DNA of 64,000 nt from Myxococcaceae bacterium JPH2 (lineage in GTDB: Bacteria; Myxococcota; Myxococcia; Myxococcales; Myxococcaceae), in NCBI GenBank assembly GCA_016458225.1, contig JAEMGR010000021.1:1-64000 (forward strand), in the 5' to 3' direction. Each line of letters begins with the position of its first letter. The first letter of the stretch is position 1. Below, one piece after another: positions 17,267 through 24,928 of this stretch. A model generated the notes under the pieces. The model did not search any database. It was not told where the DNA came from and saw only the letters and a program-made list of their open reading frames with translations. Both the position numbers and the translations under genes were made by a program.

Positions 17267-18781
17267 TCAGTCGAGGGCTTCCGCCAACCGCCGCACGCCC
17301 ATGTCGAGTTCTGGCTCCGGGACGCACGCATAGCCCAGCAAGAGCGCGTGGCGTCCCCGCGGGGCCGTTCGGAACTGTGACAGGCCGAGGGCCTGGACAC
17401 CTCGCTCGGCGGCTCGGGCGCTGACCGCGAGGTCATCCGCGCCTTCGGGCAGCCAGCCCACCAGGTGCAGCCCCGTGTCCGATGGGGCCACGTCCAGGGC
17501 GCCCTTCAGCTCACGCCGCGCTGCCTCCACCAGCCGGGCCTGGCGCTTCGCGTAGAGCACGCGCATGCGGCGCACGTGGCGGCTGAAGTGCCCCTCTTGG
17601 ATGAAGTCCGTGAGGACGGCCTGCTCCAACGTGGGGGACTGCACGTCCGCATACATCCGGGCCGCGGCGAACGCGTCCACCAGGGACTCGGGCACCACGA
17701 GGTATCCCAATCGAAGCGACGAGGTGAGCACCTTGCTGAAGGTGCCGCAGTAGAGGACGCGCGAGTCGCTCGCCAGTCCCTGCAACGAAGGCAGCGGCCT
17801 GCCTGCGTAGCGAAACTCGCTGTCGTAGTCGTCCTCGAACACCCACGCGTCCGTGCGGCGGGCCCACGCGAGCAGGGCCTCGCGGCGCTGGGGGCTCATC
17901 GTCACGCAGAGGGGAAATTGATTCGAGGGAGTCACCACCGCGAGGCGCGCGTCCGGGCGCAGCCGCGTGGCGGCCTCCACGTCCAGGCCCTCCGCATCCA
18001 CCGGCACGGGGACGAGCGTGGCGCCCGCGCCCTGCAGTGCCCCGCGCGCCGCGAGGTAGCCCGGGTCTTCCACCCACACGGCGTCGCCCGGGTCCAGCAG
18101 CACCTGCGCCACGAGTCCGATGGCTTGTTGTGAACCATTGACGATGAGCACCTGCTCCGGGACGCAGCGCACGCCACGCGAGGTGCCCAGGTAGCTGGCG
18201 ATGGCACGACGTAAGGGCAGCGCGCCGCGCACGTCCCGGTGGGCCAGCATGTCGCGCCACGAGCGCTGCCAGCGGCGGTGCAGCAGCCGTCCCCATAGCT
18301 CGCCGGGGAAGGCATCCAGCGCGGGCGTGCCCAACTGGAAGGCCCGCAGCATGGGGCGGGACCACTCGGGTCCGAAGGGTGGCGTGAGTGACGCCAGGTG
18401 GCTGCCCCGGCGAGACAGCGCGGGCGCGCGCGGATCCCTCGGTGCTCGCGGGCTGGCGCGGGCGCGGTGGAGGAGTCGCTCGGGCAGCTCGGTGGCGACG
18501 TAGGTGCCGGAGCCCGCGCGCCCCTCCAGGTATCCCTCCGCGAGGAGCTGCGCGTAGGCGTTCATCACCGTGTTGCGCGACAGGTCCAGCTCGTCCGCGA
18601 GCGCGCGCGAGGACGGCAGCCGTGAGCCCGGAGCGAGCCGCCGCTCGAGGATGGCCGAGTGCAGCGCGCGCACGAGCTGCTGTTGGAGCGGCGCGCCGGA
18701 TGACGCATCCAGCACCAGCGTCGTGGCCATGAGGGCGGGGCGCTTGCGCGGTCCGCGGCGACGGGGAGCAGAGGGGCTCAT
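17267..18781 (-). CDS. MocR/PdxR-type transcriptional regulator (GntR HTH fused to aminotransferase)
   Basis: 504 residues. A GntR-type winged helix (about 30-100, with LPSSRALADELDLSRNTV) is joined to a fold-type I aminotransferase domain. The PLP lysine is near residue 350 in CGTFSKVLTSSLRLGYL. Proteins of this class sense PLP or an amino-acid adduct and regulate neighbouring genes. The downstream AhpD-like gene on the same strand, after a 131-base gap, is the obvious target. The ATG at 18781 gives a basic N-terminal tail; an alternative ATG at 18730 (MATTLVLD) starts nearer the HTH. Neither has a strong ribosome site. Confidence 0.9.
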   Translation of the reverse strand: MSPSAPRRRGPRKRPALMATTLVLDASSGAPLQQQLVRALHSAILERRLAPGSRLPSSRALADELDLSRNTVMNAYAQLLAEGYLEGRAGSGTYVATELPERLLHRARASPRAPRDPRAPALSRRGSHLASLTPPFGPEWSRPMLRAFQLGTPALDAFPGELWGRLLHRRWQRSWRDMLAHRDVRGALPLRRAIASYLGTSRGVRCVPEQVLIVNGSQQAIGLVAQVLLDPGDAVWVEDPGYLAARGALQGAGATLVPVPVDAEGLDVEAATRLRPDARLAVVTPSNQFPLCVTMSPQRREALLAWARRTDAWVFEDDYDSEFRYAGRPLPSLQGLASDSRVLYCGTFSKVLTSSLRLGYLVVPESLVDAFAAARMYADVQSPTLEQAVLTDFIQEGHFSRHVRRMRVLYAKRQARLVEAARRELKGALDVAPSDTGLHLVGWLPEGADDLAVSARAAERGVQALGLSQFRTAPRGRHALLLGYACVPEPELDMGVRRLAEALD

Positions 18782-18903
18782 GTCAGGCGAACGTTCCAGG
18801 CCGACGAGGGGCGGTCATGGGGCGGGGCGCCGCATGCACTCGCGGTGGCGAGCGCGCGGTCGCGAGGCTATTCGATGCCAGCTCGACAGCACGGGAGGAT
18901 GAC

Positions 18904-19092
18904 ATGCTCTGGTGGATGTTCTGGCTGAACCCGACGCCCGCGCCCGCATCCGCACGCAACCGGAAGTCGGAGCGAGAGCCCTCGCGAGAGGCGACCCCGA
19001 AGCGCCCGAGGCGGAAATCTCCACGCGGTCGCATCCCCGCGGCCGTCCCGCCGAGGAAGGCCCGCGTCCCCCGCGAGGCCACTCGGCCCTGA
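18904..19092 (+). CDS. Possible small basic protein
   Basis: 62 residues starting at an ATG with GGGAGG five bases upstream (18893-18898), the best ribosome site in this gap. The first ten residues are very hydrophobic (MLWWMFWLNP); the remainder is Arg/Pro/Lys-rich and disordered. The 326-base interval between the MocR gene and the VOC gene contains nothing else convincing. Arg/Pro-rich frames arise easily by chance in such GC-rich DNA, so this rests mainly on the ribosome site and hydrophobic start. Confidence 0.4.
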   Translation: MLWWMFWLNPTPAPASARNRKSEREPSREATPKRPRRKSPRGRIPAAVPPRKARVPREATRP

Positions 19093-19107
19093 GTGTCGCG
19101 ATGCCCT

Positions 19108-19497
19108 CTAGCGGCCCTCTCCGTCCCACACGTTCGCGCGCCCTTCCAAGGGGCCGTGCTGGGGGCGGACGACGCAGAAGCGGTGACCGGTGGGCGCCTC
19201 CATCACCCACCAGCGCTTGACGTACGCGATGCGCCTGGCGCCGAGTGCTTCCAGTCGCTCCACCTCGGCGTCCAGGTCGTCTGCCTCGATGTCCAGGTGG
19301 ATGCGGCTGGGGTGGTCCACGCGCTGGAGCAGCAGGCCGGGTTCATCTCCGCGCGGGGCCAGCTCGCGATACGTGGGGCTGTCCGGGGACGCGGGCGTCG
19401 CGGGGCGACCGAGCGCCTGACTCCAGAAGGTGGTCGCGGCGTCCAGGTCCTGCGTCTGACAGTCGATGACGAAGTTCGAGAGGCGGCTGTGGTGCAA
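19108..19497 (-). CDS. VOC (glyoxalase/bleomycin-resistance) family protein
   Basis: 129 residues from a TTG preceded by GGAGG six bases away; no ATG or GTG is suitably placed. The two beta-alpha-beta-beta-beta halves are visible (NFVIDCQTQDLDAATTFWSQALG and HLDIEADDLDAEVERLEALGA). Candidate metal ligands are His near the second half start (RIHLDIE) and Glu in VMEAPTGHRFCVV. The family includes glyoxalases, dioxygenases and antibiotic-binding proteins, and the substrate cannot be read from the sequence. It is divergent from the YeiH-like gene. Confidence 0.82.
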   Translation of the reverse strand: MHHSRLSNFVIDCQTQDLDAATTFWSQALGRPATPASPDSPTYRELAPRGDEPGLLLQRVDHPSRIHLDIEADDLDAEVERLEALGARRIAYVKRWWVMEAPTGHRFCVVRPQHGPLEGRANVWDGEGR

Positions 19498-19568
19498 GAA
19501 GTTCCTCCGGTGTTCGGTCGAGGCGCGTCCTCGGGCGGGGGAGAGGGATACACCGGATGGGCCTGCGC

Positions 19569-19609
19569 GTGGGACCCGAGCCATCCAAAATGCTGATGGC
19601 GCATCCCAC
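19569..19609. promoter_or_regulatory. Nested inverted repeat between divergent VOC and YeiH-like genes
   Basis: Outer arms GTGGGA (19569-19574) and TCCCAC (19604-19609) enclose inner arms GCCATC (19580-19585) and GATGGC (19595-19600) around a nine-base AT-rich centre. Its location 45-85 bases before the YeiH-like start suits an operator. Confidence 0.3.
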
Positions 19610-19653
19610 CTTGTGTCTGGTTTCGCGAGCCCCCCGGCCGCACCTTGGCTCGC

Positions 19654-20667
19654 ATGCGTCCCTCCGATTGGGTGTCCTCCGAGTCCGTTGAGCCTCCCTG
19701 TCCCACCGCACCGCCCGCGAGCCGCCTGGGCCGCGTGCTGGTGCCCCTGGGTGCGGCCGTGTGCCTGCTGCCTTTCGTGTCCACCTCCATGGCGCTGGTG
19801 GCGGGGCTCGTCGTCGCGGTGACGGTGGGCAATCCCCATGCGGCCCTCACTCGGCGGGCGACGCAGGCGCTCCTGTCCCTCTCCGTGGTGGGGCTGGGCG
19901 CGGGCATGGACCTGCGCGCCGTGGTGGCGGCGGGAGCGCACGGCGCGGGGGACACGGTGGTGGGCATCGCGGTGTGCCTGGCGCTGGGCGCGCTGCTGAC
20001 TCGGCTGCTCCGCGTGGTGCCGGGGACGGGCTTGCTCATCAGCGTGGGCACGGCCATCTGCGGGGGCAGCGCCATCGCCGCGGTGGCGCCGGTGCTGCGC
20101 GCGAAGGATGACGAGGTGTCGGTGGCGCTGGGCACGGTGTTCCTGCTCAACGCGGTGGCGCTGCTCGTCTTCCCCGTCGTGGGGCGCGCGGTGGGGCTGG
20201 ACGCGGAGCGCTTCGGCCTGTGGTGCGCGCTGGCCATCCACGACACCAGCTCCGTCGTGGGCGCCGCGATGAGCTATGGGCAGAGCGCCCTGGCCGTGGC
20301 CACGCCCGTCAAGCTGGCGCGCGCGCTGTGGATCGTCCCGCTCACGCTGGGGTTGGGACTGTGGCGCTCTCGCCGAGACGGCGGTGGGGCCGCGTCCGCG
20401 GGACGGGCGAAGCGTCCCTGGTTCATCCTCGGCTTCCTGGGCGCGGCGGCGCTGGTGACGGCGGTGCCGGTGCTTCGGCCCGTGGGGCAGGGCGTGGCGG
20501 CCGTGGCGCGCCAGACGCTGGTGCTGACGCTGTTCCTGATTGGCGCCAACCTGACGCGCGGTGCCCTGCGCGCGGTGGGCCTGCGTCCGCTCGTGTTGGG
20601 CGTGGTGCTGTGGGGGGTGATGGCCAGCGCGAGCCTGGGCGCGCTCGTCTCGGGCCTCATCGCCTGA
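19654..20667 (+). CDS. YeiH-family putative membrane exporter (UPF0324)
   Basis: 337 residues with about ten hydrophobic segments. Family hallmarks include GLGAGMDLRAV, GTAICGGSAIAAVAPV, AIHDTSSVVGAAMSYG and the Lys-containing TPVKLARALWIVPLT. UPF0324 proteins (E. coli YeiH) are described as putative sulfate or other anion exporters. The ATG at 19654 was preferred over a TTG nine bases earlier. A LysR gene lies just downstream in convergent orientation. The pairing with a LysR protein (YeiE-like) is common for this family. Confidence 0.9.
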   Translation: MRPSDWVSSESVEPPCPTAPPASRLGRVLVPLGAAVCLLPFVSTSMALVAGLVVAVTVGNPHAALTRRATQALLSLSVVGLGAGMDLRAVVAAGAHGAGDTVVGIAVCLALGALLTRLLRVVPGTGLLISVGTAICGGSAIAAVAPVLRAKDDEVSVALGTVFLLNAVALLVFPVVGRAVGLDAERFGLWCALAIHDTSSVVGAAMSYGQSALAVATPVKLARALWIVPLTLGLGLWRSRRDGGGAASAGRAKRPWFILGFLGAAALVTAVPVLRPVGQGVAAVARQTLVLTLFLIGANLTRGALRAVGLRPLVLGVVLWGVMASASLGALVSGLIA

Positions 20668-20695
20668 GCCGTCCCCTGCGCCATCCCCTGAGCCA

Positions 20696-21610
20696 TCAGG
20701 GCAACAGGAGCGGTGGCGCGAGGCGCGCGTGTCGCAGGAAGCGCCCCGCGATGCCGGAGGGCGCGTCCACCGGCAGGGCCCACGACAGGGCCCGTGGGAT
20801 GTGCAGGCCCGGAATGGGCAGCACGCGCAGGCGCCCCTGGGCCAGCTCCGCCTGGATGCTCCAGCGCGACAGGAAGCCCACGCCCAGGCCCAGCGCCACC
20901 GCGCCTTTGATTGCCTCGGTGCTGCCGAGCTGGAGGTCTCCGGACCTCGCACCTCGCCTCACGCCCTCGCGCCGCAGCGCTCGCTCCAGCACCGCGCGCG
21001 TTCCCGAGCCTGGCTCGCGCCACACGAGCGGCACGGTGCGCAGCGCCTGCACGTCCCGCACGCGTTGGAGCGAGGCCGGCGCGCGCGCCGAGACGACGGG
21101 CACCAGCTCATCCTCCAGATAGCGCTCCAGTCGGATGCCGGCGGCGCGGGCGTGGCCCTCCACGAGCCCCAGCGGGACGCGCCCCTCGGTGAGCCACCCC
21201 AGCACCTGCTCCGTGTTGCCCACCTCCAGGCGCACCGTGAGGCCCGGGTGCCCGGCGAGGAAGGACGCGAGCAACTCCGGCACCACCGAGCTGGCCAAGG
21301 TGGTGCTCGCGGCCAGCGCCAGCTCGCCCGTGAGGTCCTCCGTCGCGGGCGCGAGCGTCAGCGCGGCCTCCTCCAGGAGCTCGTGCATGCGCCGCGCGTA
21401 GTCCAGCAGCACGCGCCCCGCTTCGTTGACGCGCACCCCACGGGCGGTGCGCACGAGCAGGGGTTGTCCACACTCCCGCTCCAACTGTCGCACCTGCGCC
21501 GTCACCGCGGGCTGGGACAGGTGCAAGAGCCGCGAGGCGGCGGACACCTGCCCCGTGGTGGCCACCACGCGGAAGGTCTCCAGTCGGCGAGGGTCGAGAC
21601 GGACGGACAC
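20696..21610 (-). CDS. LysR-family transcriptional regulator
   Basis: 304 residues from a GTG start with a GAGAGG-type ribosome site. The N-terminal winged helix is typical (RLETFRVVATTGQVSAASRLLHLSQPAVTAQV), followed by a periplasmic-binding-like effector domain with GELALAASTTLASSVVPELL. It is closest in style to the CysB-like/YeiE branch. Neighbours are the YeiH-like exporter (convergent) and a small EamA transporter starting 70 bases away in the opposite direction; the latter shares its upstream region and is a likely target. Confidence 0.92.
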   Translation of the reverse strand: MSVRLDPRRLETFRVVATTGQVSAASRLLHLSQPAVTAQVRQLERECGQPLLVRTARGVRVNEAGRVLLDYARRMHELLEEAALTLAPATEDLTGELALAASTTLASSVVPELLASFLAGHPGLTVRLEVGNTEQVLGWLTEGRVPLGLVEGHARAAGIRLERYLEDELVPVVSARAPASLQRVRDVQALRTVPLVWREPGSGTRAVLERALRREGVRRGARSGDLQLGSTEAIKGAVALGLGVGFLSRWSIQAELAQGRLRVLPIPGLHIPRALSWALPVDAPSGIAGRFLRHARLAPPLLLP

Positions 21611-21679
21611 GGGGGCCTCTCACGAAGATGCGCTGCGGCAAGCATGCTATGGGCGCGAGGCGCGCATCCGGAGGAAGTC

Positions 21680-22096
21680 ATGAGCTGGCTGTTCTATGCC
21701 CTGCTGTCGGCGGCCTTCGCGGCGGCCACCGCCATCCTGGCCAAGGTCGGCGTCGAGGGCGTCCCGTCCACGCTCGCCACCGCGCTGCGCACCGTGGTGA
21801 TTCTCGTCTTCGCCTGGGGCATCGCGTTGACGCGCGGCGAGCACCACGCCCTGCCCACCCTCAGCCGCCGCACGCTCCTCTTCCTCGCGCTGTCCGGTGT
21901 GGCCACGGGCCTGTCGTGGCTCGCTTACTTCCGCGCGCTCCAGCTCGGCCCCGCCTCGCGCGTGGCGCCCATCGACAAGCTGAGCCTCGCGCTCACGCTG
22001 GTGCTCGCGGTGACGTTCCTGAAGGAACCGTGGAGCTGGAAGCTGGTGCTGGGTGTGTTGCTCATGGTCGCCGGCGCGCTGCTCACGTTGAAGTAG
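21680..22096 (+). CDS. Single-domain EamA-family transporter
   Basis: 138 residues from an ATG with GGAGGA five bases upstream. Four to five hydrophobic helices cover nearly the whole protein, with the EamA-type start (SWLFYALLSAAFAAATAILAK) and end (KLVLGVLLMVAGALLTLK). Full DMT transporters have two such repeats; this one has one, so it should dimerise. Divergent from the LysR gene, with only 69 bases between, suggesting LysR control. Substrate unknown. Confidence 0.88.
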   Translation: MSWLFYALLSAAFAAATAILAKVGVEGVPSTLATALRTVVILVFAWGIALTRGEHHALPTLSRRTLLFLALSGVATGLSWLAYFRALQLGPASRVAPIDKLSLALTLVLAVTFLKEPWSWKLVLGVLLMVAGALLTLK

Positions 22097-22220
22097 TCGC
22101 GCCAATCACAATCCAATCAAGTTTTTGCAGGGATGCTGCTCTCGGCGGCTTTGTGCTGTTTGCCGGGTATTGTTGAATTGAGAAACATGGTAGACGGTGC
22201 AAGTCTTATCGAGGAGCGCC

Positions 22221-22388
22221 ATGCGCGATTTGAAAGACTTCCTGGGGGCGGGTGGGGGGCAACTTCAAATCGTTCGAGACCTGAGGCGCCCGCCTGGCGC
22301 GGGTGACCGGTCCGCCGTGAGGCGGCGTCCGTCAGCTTTGGCTTCACCATCCCTGGAAGGAAGGTTCGAGTCATGCAGGAAGAGCTGA
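22221..22388 (+). CDS. Possible small leader ORF overlapping the ACP start
   Basis: 55 codons from an ATG with GAGGAG four bases upstream (22211-22216). The frame runs past the ACP ribosome site and ends 16 bases inside the ACP gene, the same overlapping layout as the rest of the operon. The peptide starts MRDLKDFLGAGGGQLQIVRD and becomes Arg/Pro/Ser-rich. A short hairpin (CCGCC-GTGA-GGCGG) lies within it. It could be a coupling or attenuating leader, or chance. The 276-base gap before the ACP gene contains the only AT-rich tracts nearby and should hold the operon promoter, but I cannot place hexamers with confidence. Confidence 0.35.
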   Translation: MRDLKDFLGAGGGQLQIVRDLRRPPGAGDRSAVRRRPSALASPSLEGRFESCRKS

Positions 22389-22642
22389 CATCCGCCCTCA
22401 AGAAGATGCTGGTGACGAGTCTGTTCGTCGAGACGCCGGAGGCCCAGATTGGAGAGGACGACGGGCTCCAGTCCGTCCTCGGGCTCGACTCGGTGGGTTT
22501 CCTCGAGCTGCGCGTGCTGTGCGAGGAACGCTTCCATGTGCGCATCACGGATGAGGACTTCAATCCGGATAACTTCCGCACGGTTGGAAAGCTGGCGTCA
22601 TTCATTACCCAGCTCAAGTCCTCTCAGGAGAGCGCGGCGTGA
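22373..22642 (+). CDS. Acyl carrier protein
   Basis: 89 residues from an ATG preceded by GGAAGGAAGG. The phosphopantetheine site is Ser40 in GLDSVGFLEL, the usual four-helix ACP context, and the protein is acidic in helix II/III (EERFHVRITDEDF). It opens a seven-gene rightward operon and overlaps the next gene by four bases. It is probably the carrier on which the operon's ketosynthase, dehydratase and aminotransferase act. No phosphopantetheinyl transferase gene is in the window. Confidence 0.93.
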   Translation: MQEELTSALKKMLVTSLFVETPEAQIGEDDGLQSVLGLDSVGFLELRVLCEERFHVRITDEDFNPDNFRTVGKLASFITQLKSSQESAA

Positions 22643-24036
22643 ACGCGCCGACTCCTGGCGCGAGGCTCAGCCCGGATGAACTGGATCGCCTGCGCGCCGG
22701 CATGGCGTTGCAGATGGACCATTATGGCGGTGGGCGACTGCCTTTCGCCTGTCTGCAAGCCAAGGGGCTCGTGCAGCACTTCGCGGCCTTGGAGGGCGCG
22801 GAGGCGGGGCGGGTCTGGGAGGTGCTGGACGCGAGCGGGGGCTACGCGAGCGCATGTCTGGGCGCGGGCCATCCGCGCATCCAGGAGGCCCTGCGCGAGG
22901 GCCTGGAGCGCGCGGGCTACGTGACGGACGAGCTGGGCTCGCTGGAGCGGACCCGGCTGCTCTCGGATCTCTTCGGGCCCGGTGGCCGCTGGGCGGACCG
23001 GTTCCCGGCGGAGCAGTACCACGCGAGCGGTCGCAACTCGGGCTCCGAGGGATTGGAGCTGGCGCTTCGGCTGGTGTTGGAGTCGGGGTTCGATCGCCGC
23101 CGACTCGCGCCCCGCGCGGGCCGCGAGGAGCGGCGCACGGTGCTCGCCTTCGAGGGGGCGTGGCACGGGTGGACGGGAGGACTCGTCAGCCTGCTCAACC
23201 GGCGCCACTACCGCGTCGGCCTGCCCCCGGTGAGCCCCGAGCCGCCGCATGGGCTCGACGTGGCCTTCCTGCCCTTTGGTGAGCTGGAGCACCTGGAGCG
23301 CTTCTTCGTGGAGCAGGGGCGCAAGCTGTCCGCGGTGTTCGTCGAGCCCATCCAGGGCGACGCGGGCATCCTCGTCCCGCCCGCGGGCTATCTGCGCCGG
23401 CTGGCAGCGCTCTGCCGCGAGTACGAGGTGCTGCTGGTCGCGGACGAGGTGCTCACCTTCGCCAAGACGGGCCAGTTCTTCGGGATGACGGACGCCGAGG
23501 GCCCCATCCCCACGGACATCACCGTCATCGGCAAGAGCCTGGGCATGGGCGTGGTGTCCACGTCGATGGTCATTGCCCGGCGCGAGCTGTCCGTGCGCTC
23601 CAGCGGCGCGGTGTCCACCTCGGACCTGCGGCCGTTGACGTGCGCGGTGATTCGCCACGGCTTGCAGCACCTGGTGGACGAGCGCTTGCTGGAGCGCGCC
23701 GCGCCGCTGGGTGAGGAGCTGCGGGCTCGACTGCGGCGCGACGTGGTGGCCGCGTTCCCGGACCTGTTCCGCGAGGTGCGAGGCCTGGGCTACATGAACG
23801 GCGTCGAGCTGACCGAGCCCGCCGCCAACGCGCTGTCCTCGCTGCGCCACAAGCTCCTCGAGTCGGGCGTCTTCGTGGAGTTCATGGCCGGCGCGGGTCG
23901 TCGCTCGCGGGGCCTGCGCTACCTGTATCCGGCCATGCGCGTGGCACCGCCGCTCATCGCGGGCGAGCCGGACGTGCGCGCCATCGTCGAGCGCATCCAC
24001 GAGGGCACGCGCCGGTTCGTGGAGACGCGTCCGTGA
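22639..24036 (+). CDS. Class III (omega) aminotransferase
   Basis: 465 residues from a GTG that overlaps the ACP stop (GTGA). Class III features include GYASACLGAGHPRI, the Asp of LVADEVLTFAKTG and the PLP lysine Lys299 in VIGKSLGMG. The substrate-phosphate region reads HASGRNSGSEGLELAL rather than the usual TGSEA. It presumably places an amino group on an acyl chain or small acid linked to the ACP or CoA. Within this operon that makes an aminated lipid or polyketide product likely. That product is inference from the neighbours; the enzyme class is clear. Confidence 0.9.
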   Translation: MNAPTPGARLSPDELDRLRAGMALQMDHYGGGRLPFACLQAKGLVQHFAALEGAEAGRVWEVLDASGGYASACLGAGHPRIQEALREGLERAGYVTDELGSLERTRLLSDLFGPGGRWADRFPAEQYHASGRNSGSEGLELALRLVLESGFDRRRLAPRAGREERRTVLAFEGAWHGWTGGLVSLLNRRHYRVGLPPVSPEPPHGLDVAFLPFGELEHLERFFVEQGRKLSAVFVEPIQGDAGILVPPAGYLRRLAALCREYEVLLVADEVLTFAKTGQFFGMTDAEGPIPTDITVIGKSLGMGVVSTSMVIARRELSVRSSGAVSTSDLRPLTCAVIRHGLQHLVDERLLERAAPLGEELRARLRRDVVAAFPDLFREVRGLGYMNGVELTEPAANALSSLRHKLLESGVFVEFMAGAGRRSRGLRYLYPAMRVAPPLIAGEPDVRAIVERIHEGTRRFVETRP

Positions 24037-24449
24037 GGGACGGCCCGCTGCGCCACCGGGTCGAGCACGTGGATACGGACGCGTCCGGCGTCGTGCACTT
24101 CTCGCGCTATGCGTCGCTCGTGGAGACGGCGGCGCTGGACGAGCTGGAGCGCCGCGGCGCCGGACTGGAAGTGCTGGAGGCGCACGGCCTGGACCTGCGT
24201 GTGCGGGACTTGCGCATCACCTATCGCGCCCCCGCGCGCTTTCGGGACTGGGTGCTGCTCATGCCCGGGGTCGAGCATGTGGGGCCCGCGAGCATCAAGG
24301 TCGCCGTGAAGCTCTACCGCGAGGACGCCGGCCCCGAGCCGGTGCTGCTCGCCACGGGAAGTCTGGACATGGCCGTCGTCAACCGCGAGAGCGGAGGTCC
24401 TGCATGCATTCCGGAAGCGCTGCGAGCCGAGTTCAAGCCAGTGCCTTGA
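24033..24449 (+). CDS. Hot-dog (4HBT) acyl thioesterase
   Basis: 138 residues from a GTG overlapping the previous stop by four bases. The 4-hydroxybenzoyl-CoA-thioesterase/YbgC motif is plain: VDTDASGVVHFSRYASLVE, with the catalytic Asp, and the hot-dog strand pattern LRVRDLRITYRAPARFRD. Such enzymes hydrolyse acyl-CoA or acyl-ACP thioesters. In this operon it would release the finished chain from the carrier or edit it. It overlaps the dehydratase gene by 46 bases. Confidence 0.9.
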   Translation: MRDGPLRHRVEHVDTDASGVVHFSRYASLVETAALDELERRGAGLEVLEAHGLDLRVRDLRITYRAPARFRDWVLLMPGVEHVGPASIKVAVKLYREDAGPEPVLLATGSLDMAVVNRESGGPACIPEALRAEFKPVP

Positions 24450-24928
24450 GCGAGGTGGAACGGCAACCCAAGCCGCTGGGCTTCACGGCCCTGCGTCAGT
24501 GGCTGCGGCATCGCCACCCGATGATTCTGTTGGACCGCATCGTGGACCATGAGCCGGGGAAGTTCCTCGACGCGCTCATCTCCATCTCTGGCAACACCGA
24601 CTGCATCGCGGGGCACTTCCCCGAGCGCGCCATCTACCCGGGCAGCAACCTCATCCAGGCCTTCGCCCAGGCGGGCATCATCCTGTACCAGATGAGCACG
24701 TCGATGCTCGCCGAGGACGAGCTGACGCTGATTGGCTCCGTGGAGGCGCGCTTCCTCAAGGTCGTGGTGCCGGGCGACCAGGTGCTGTTGCGCGTGCAGG
24801 TCAACCGCCTCGCGGGCGGACTCTTCACCTACTCGGGCAAGGCGATGGTGGGGACCACGCGCGTGGCGGCGTTCCGCGCGAGCCTCGTGCGCAGCAAGGT
24901 GTCGGAGCTGGGCTCGCCGCTATGGTAG
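24404..24928 (+). CDS. FabZ-like 3-hydroxyacyl-ACP dehydratase with Glu-to-Gln change
   Basis: 174 residues from an ATG with GGAGG six bases upstream inside the preceding gene; the in-frame TTG at 24446 has no such site. The FabZ hallmarks HRHPMILLDRI and GHFPERAIYPG are present, with catalytic His71. The residue fourteen positions later, where FabZ has its catalytic Glu (GVLIVEAMAQ), is Gln85 (NLIQAFAQAG). The fold is therefore FabZ-like but dehydration chemistry may be altered or lost. It could serve as a chain-binding or isomerising partner. It overlaps the ketosynthase gene by seven bases. Confidence 0.88.
   Translation: MHSGSAASRVQASALSEVERQPKPLGFTALRQWLRHRHPMILLDRIVDHEPGKFLDALISISGNTDCIAGHFPERAIYPGSNLIQAFAQAGIILYQMSTSMLAEDELTLIGSVEARFLKVVVPGDQVLLRVQVNRLAGGLFTYSGKAMVGTTRVAAFRASLVRSKVSELGSPLW

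Noticed and set aside
24446..24448. TTG as start of the FabZ-like protein, giving a four-base overlap
   Set aside because: It has no ribosome site, while the ATG at 24404 has GGAGG at ideal spacing.
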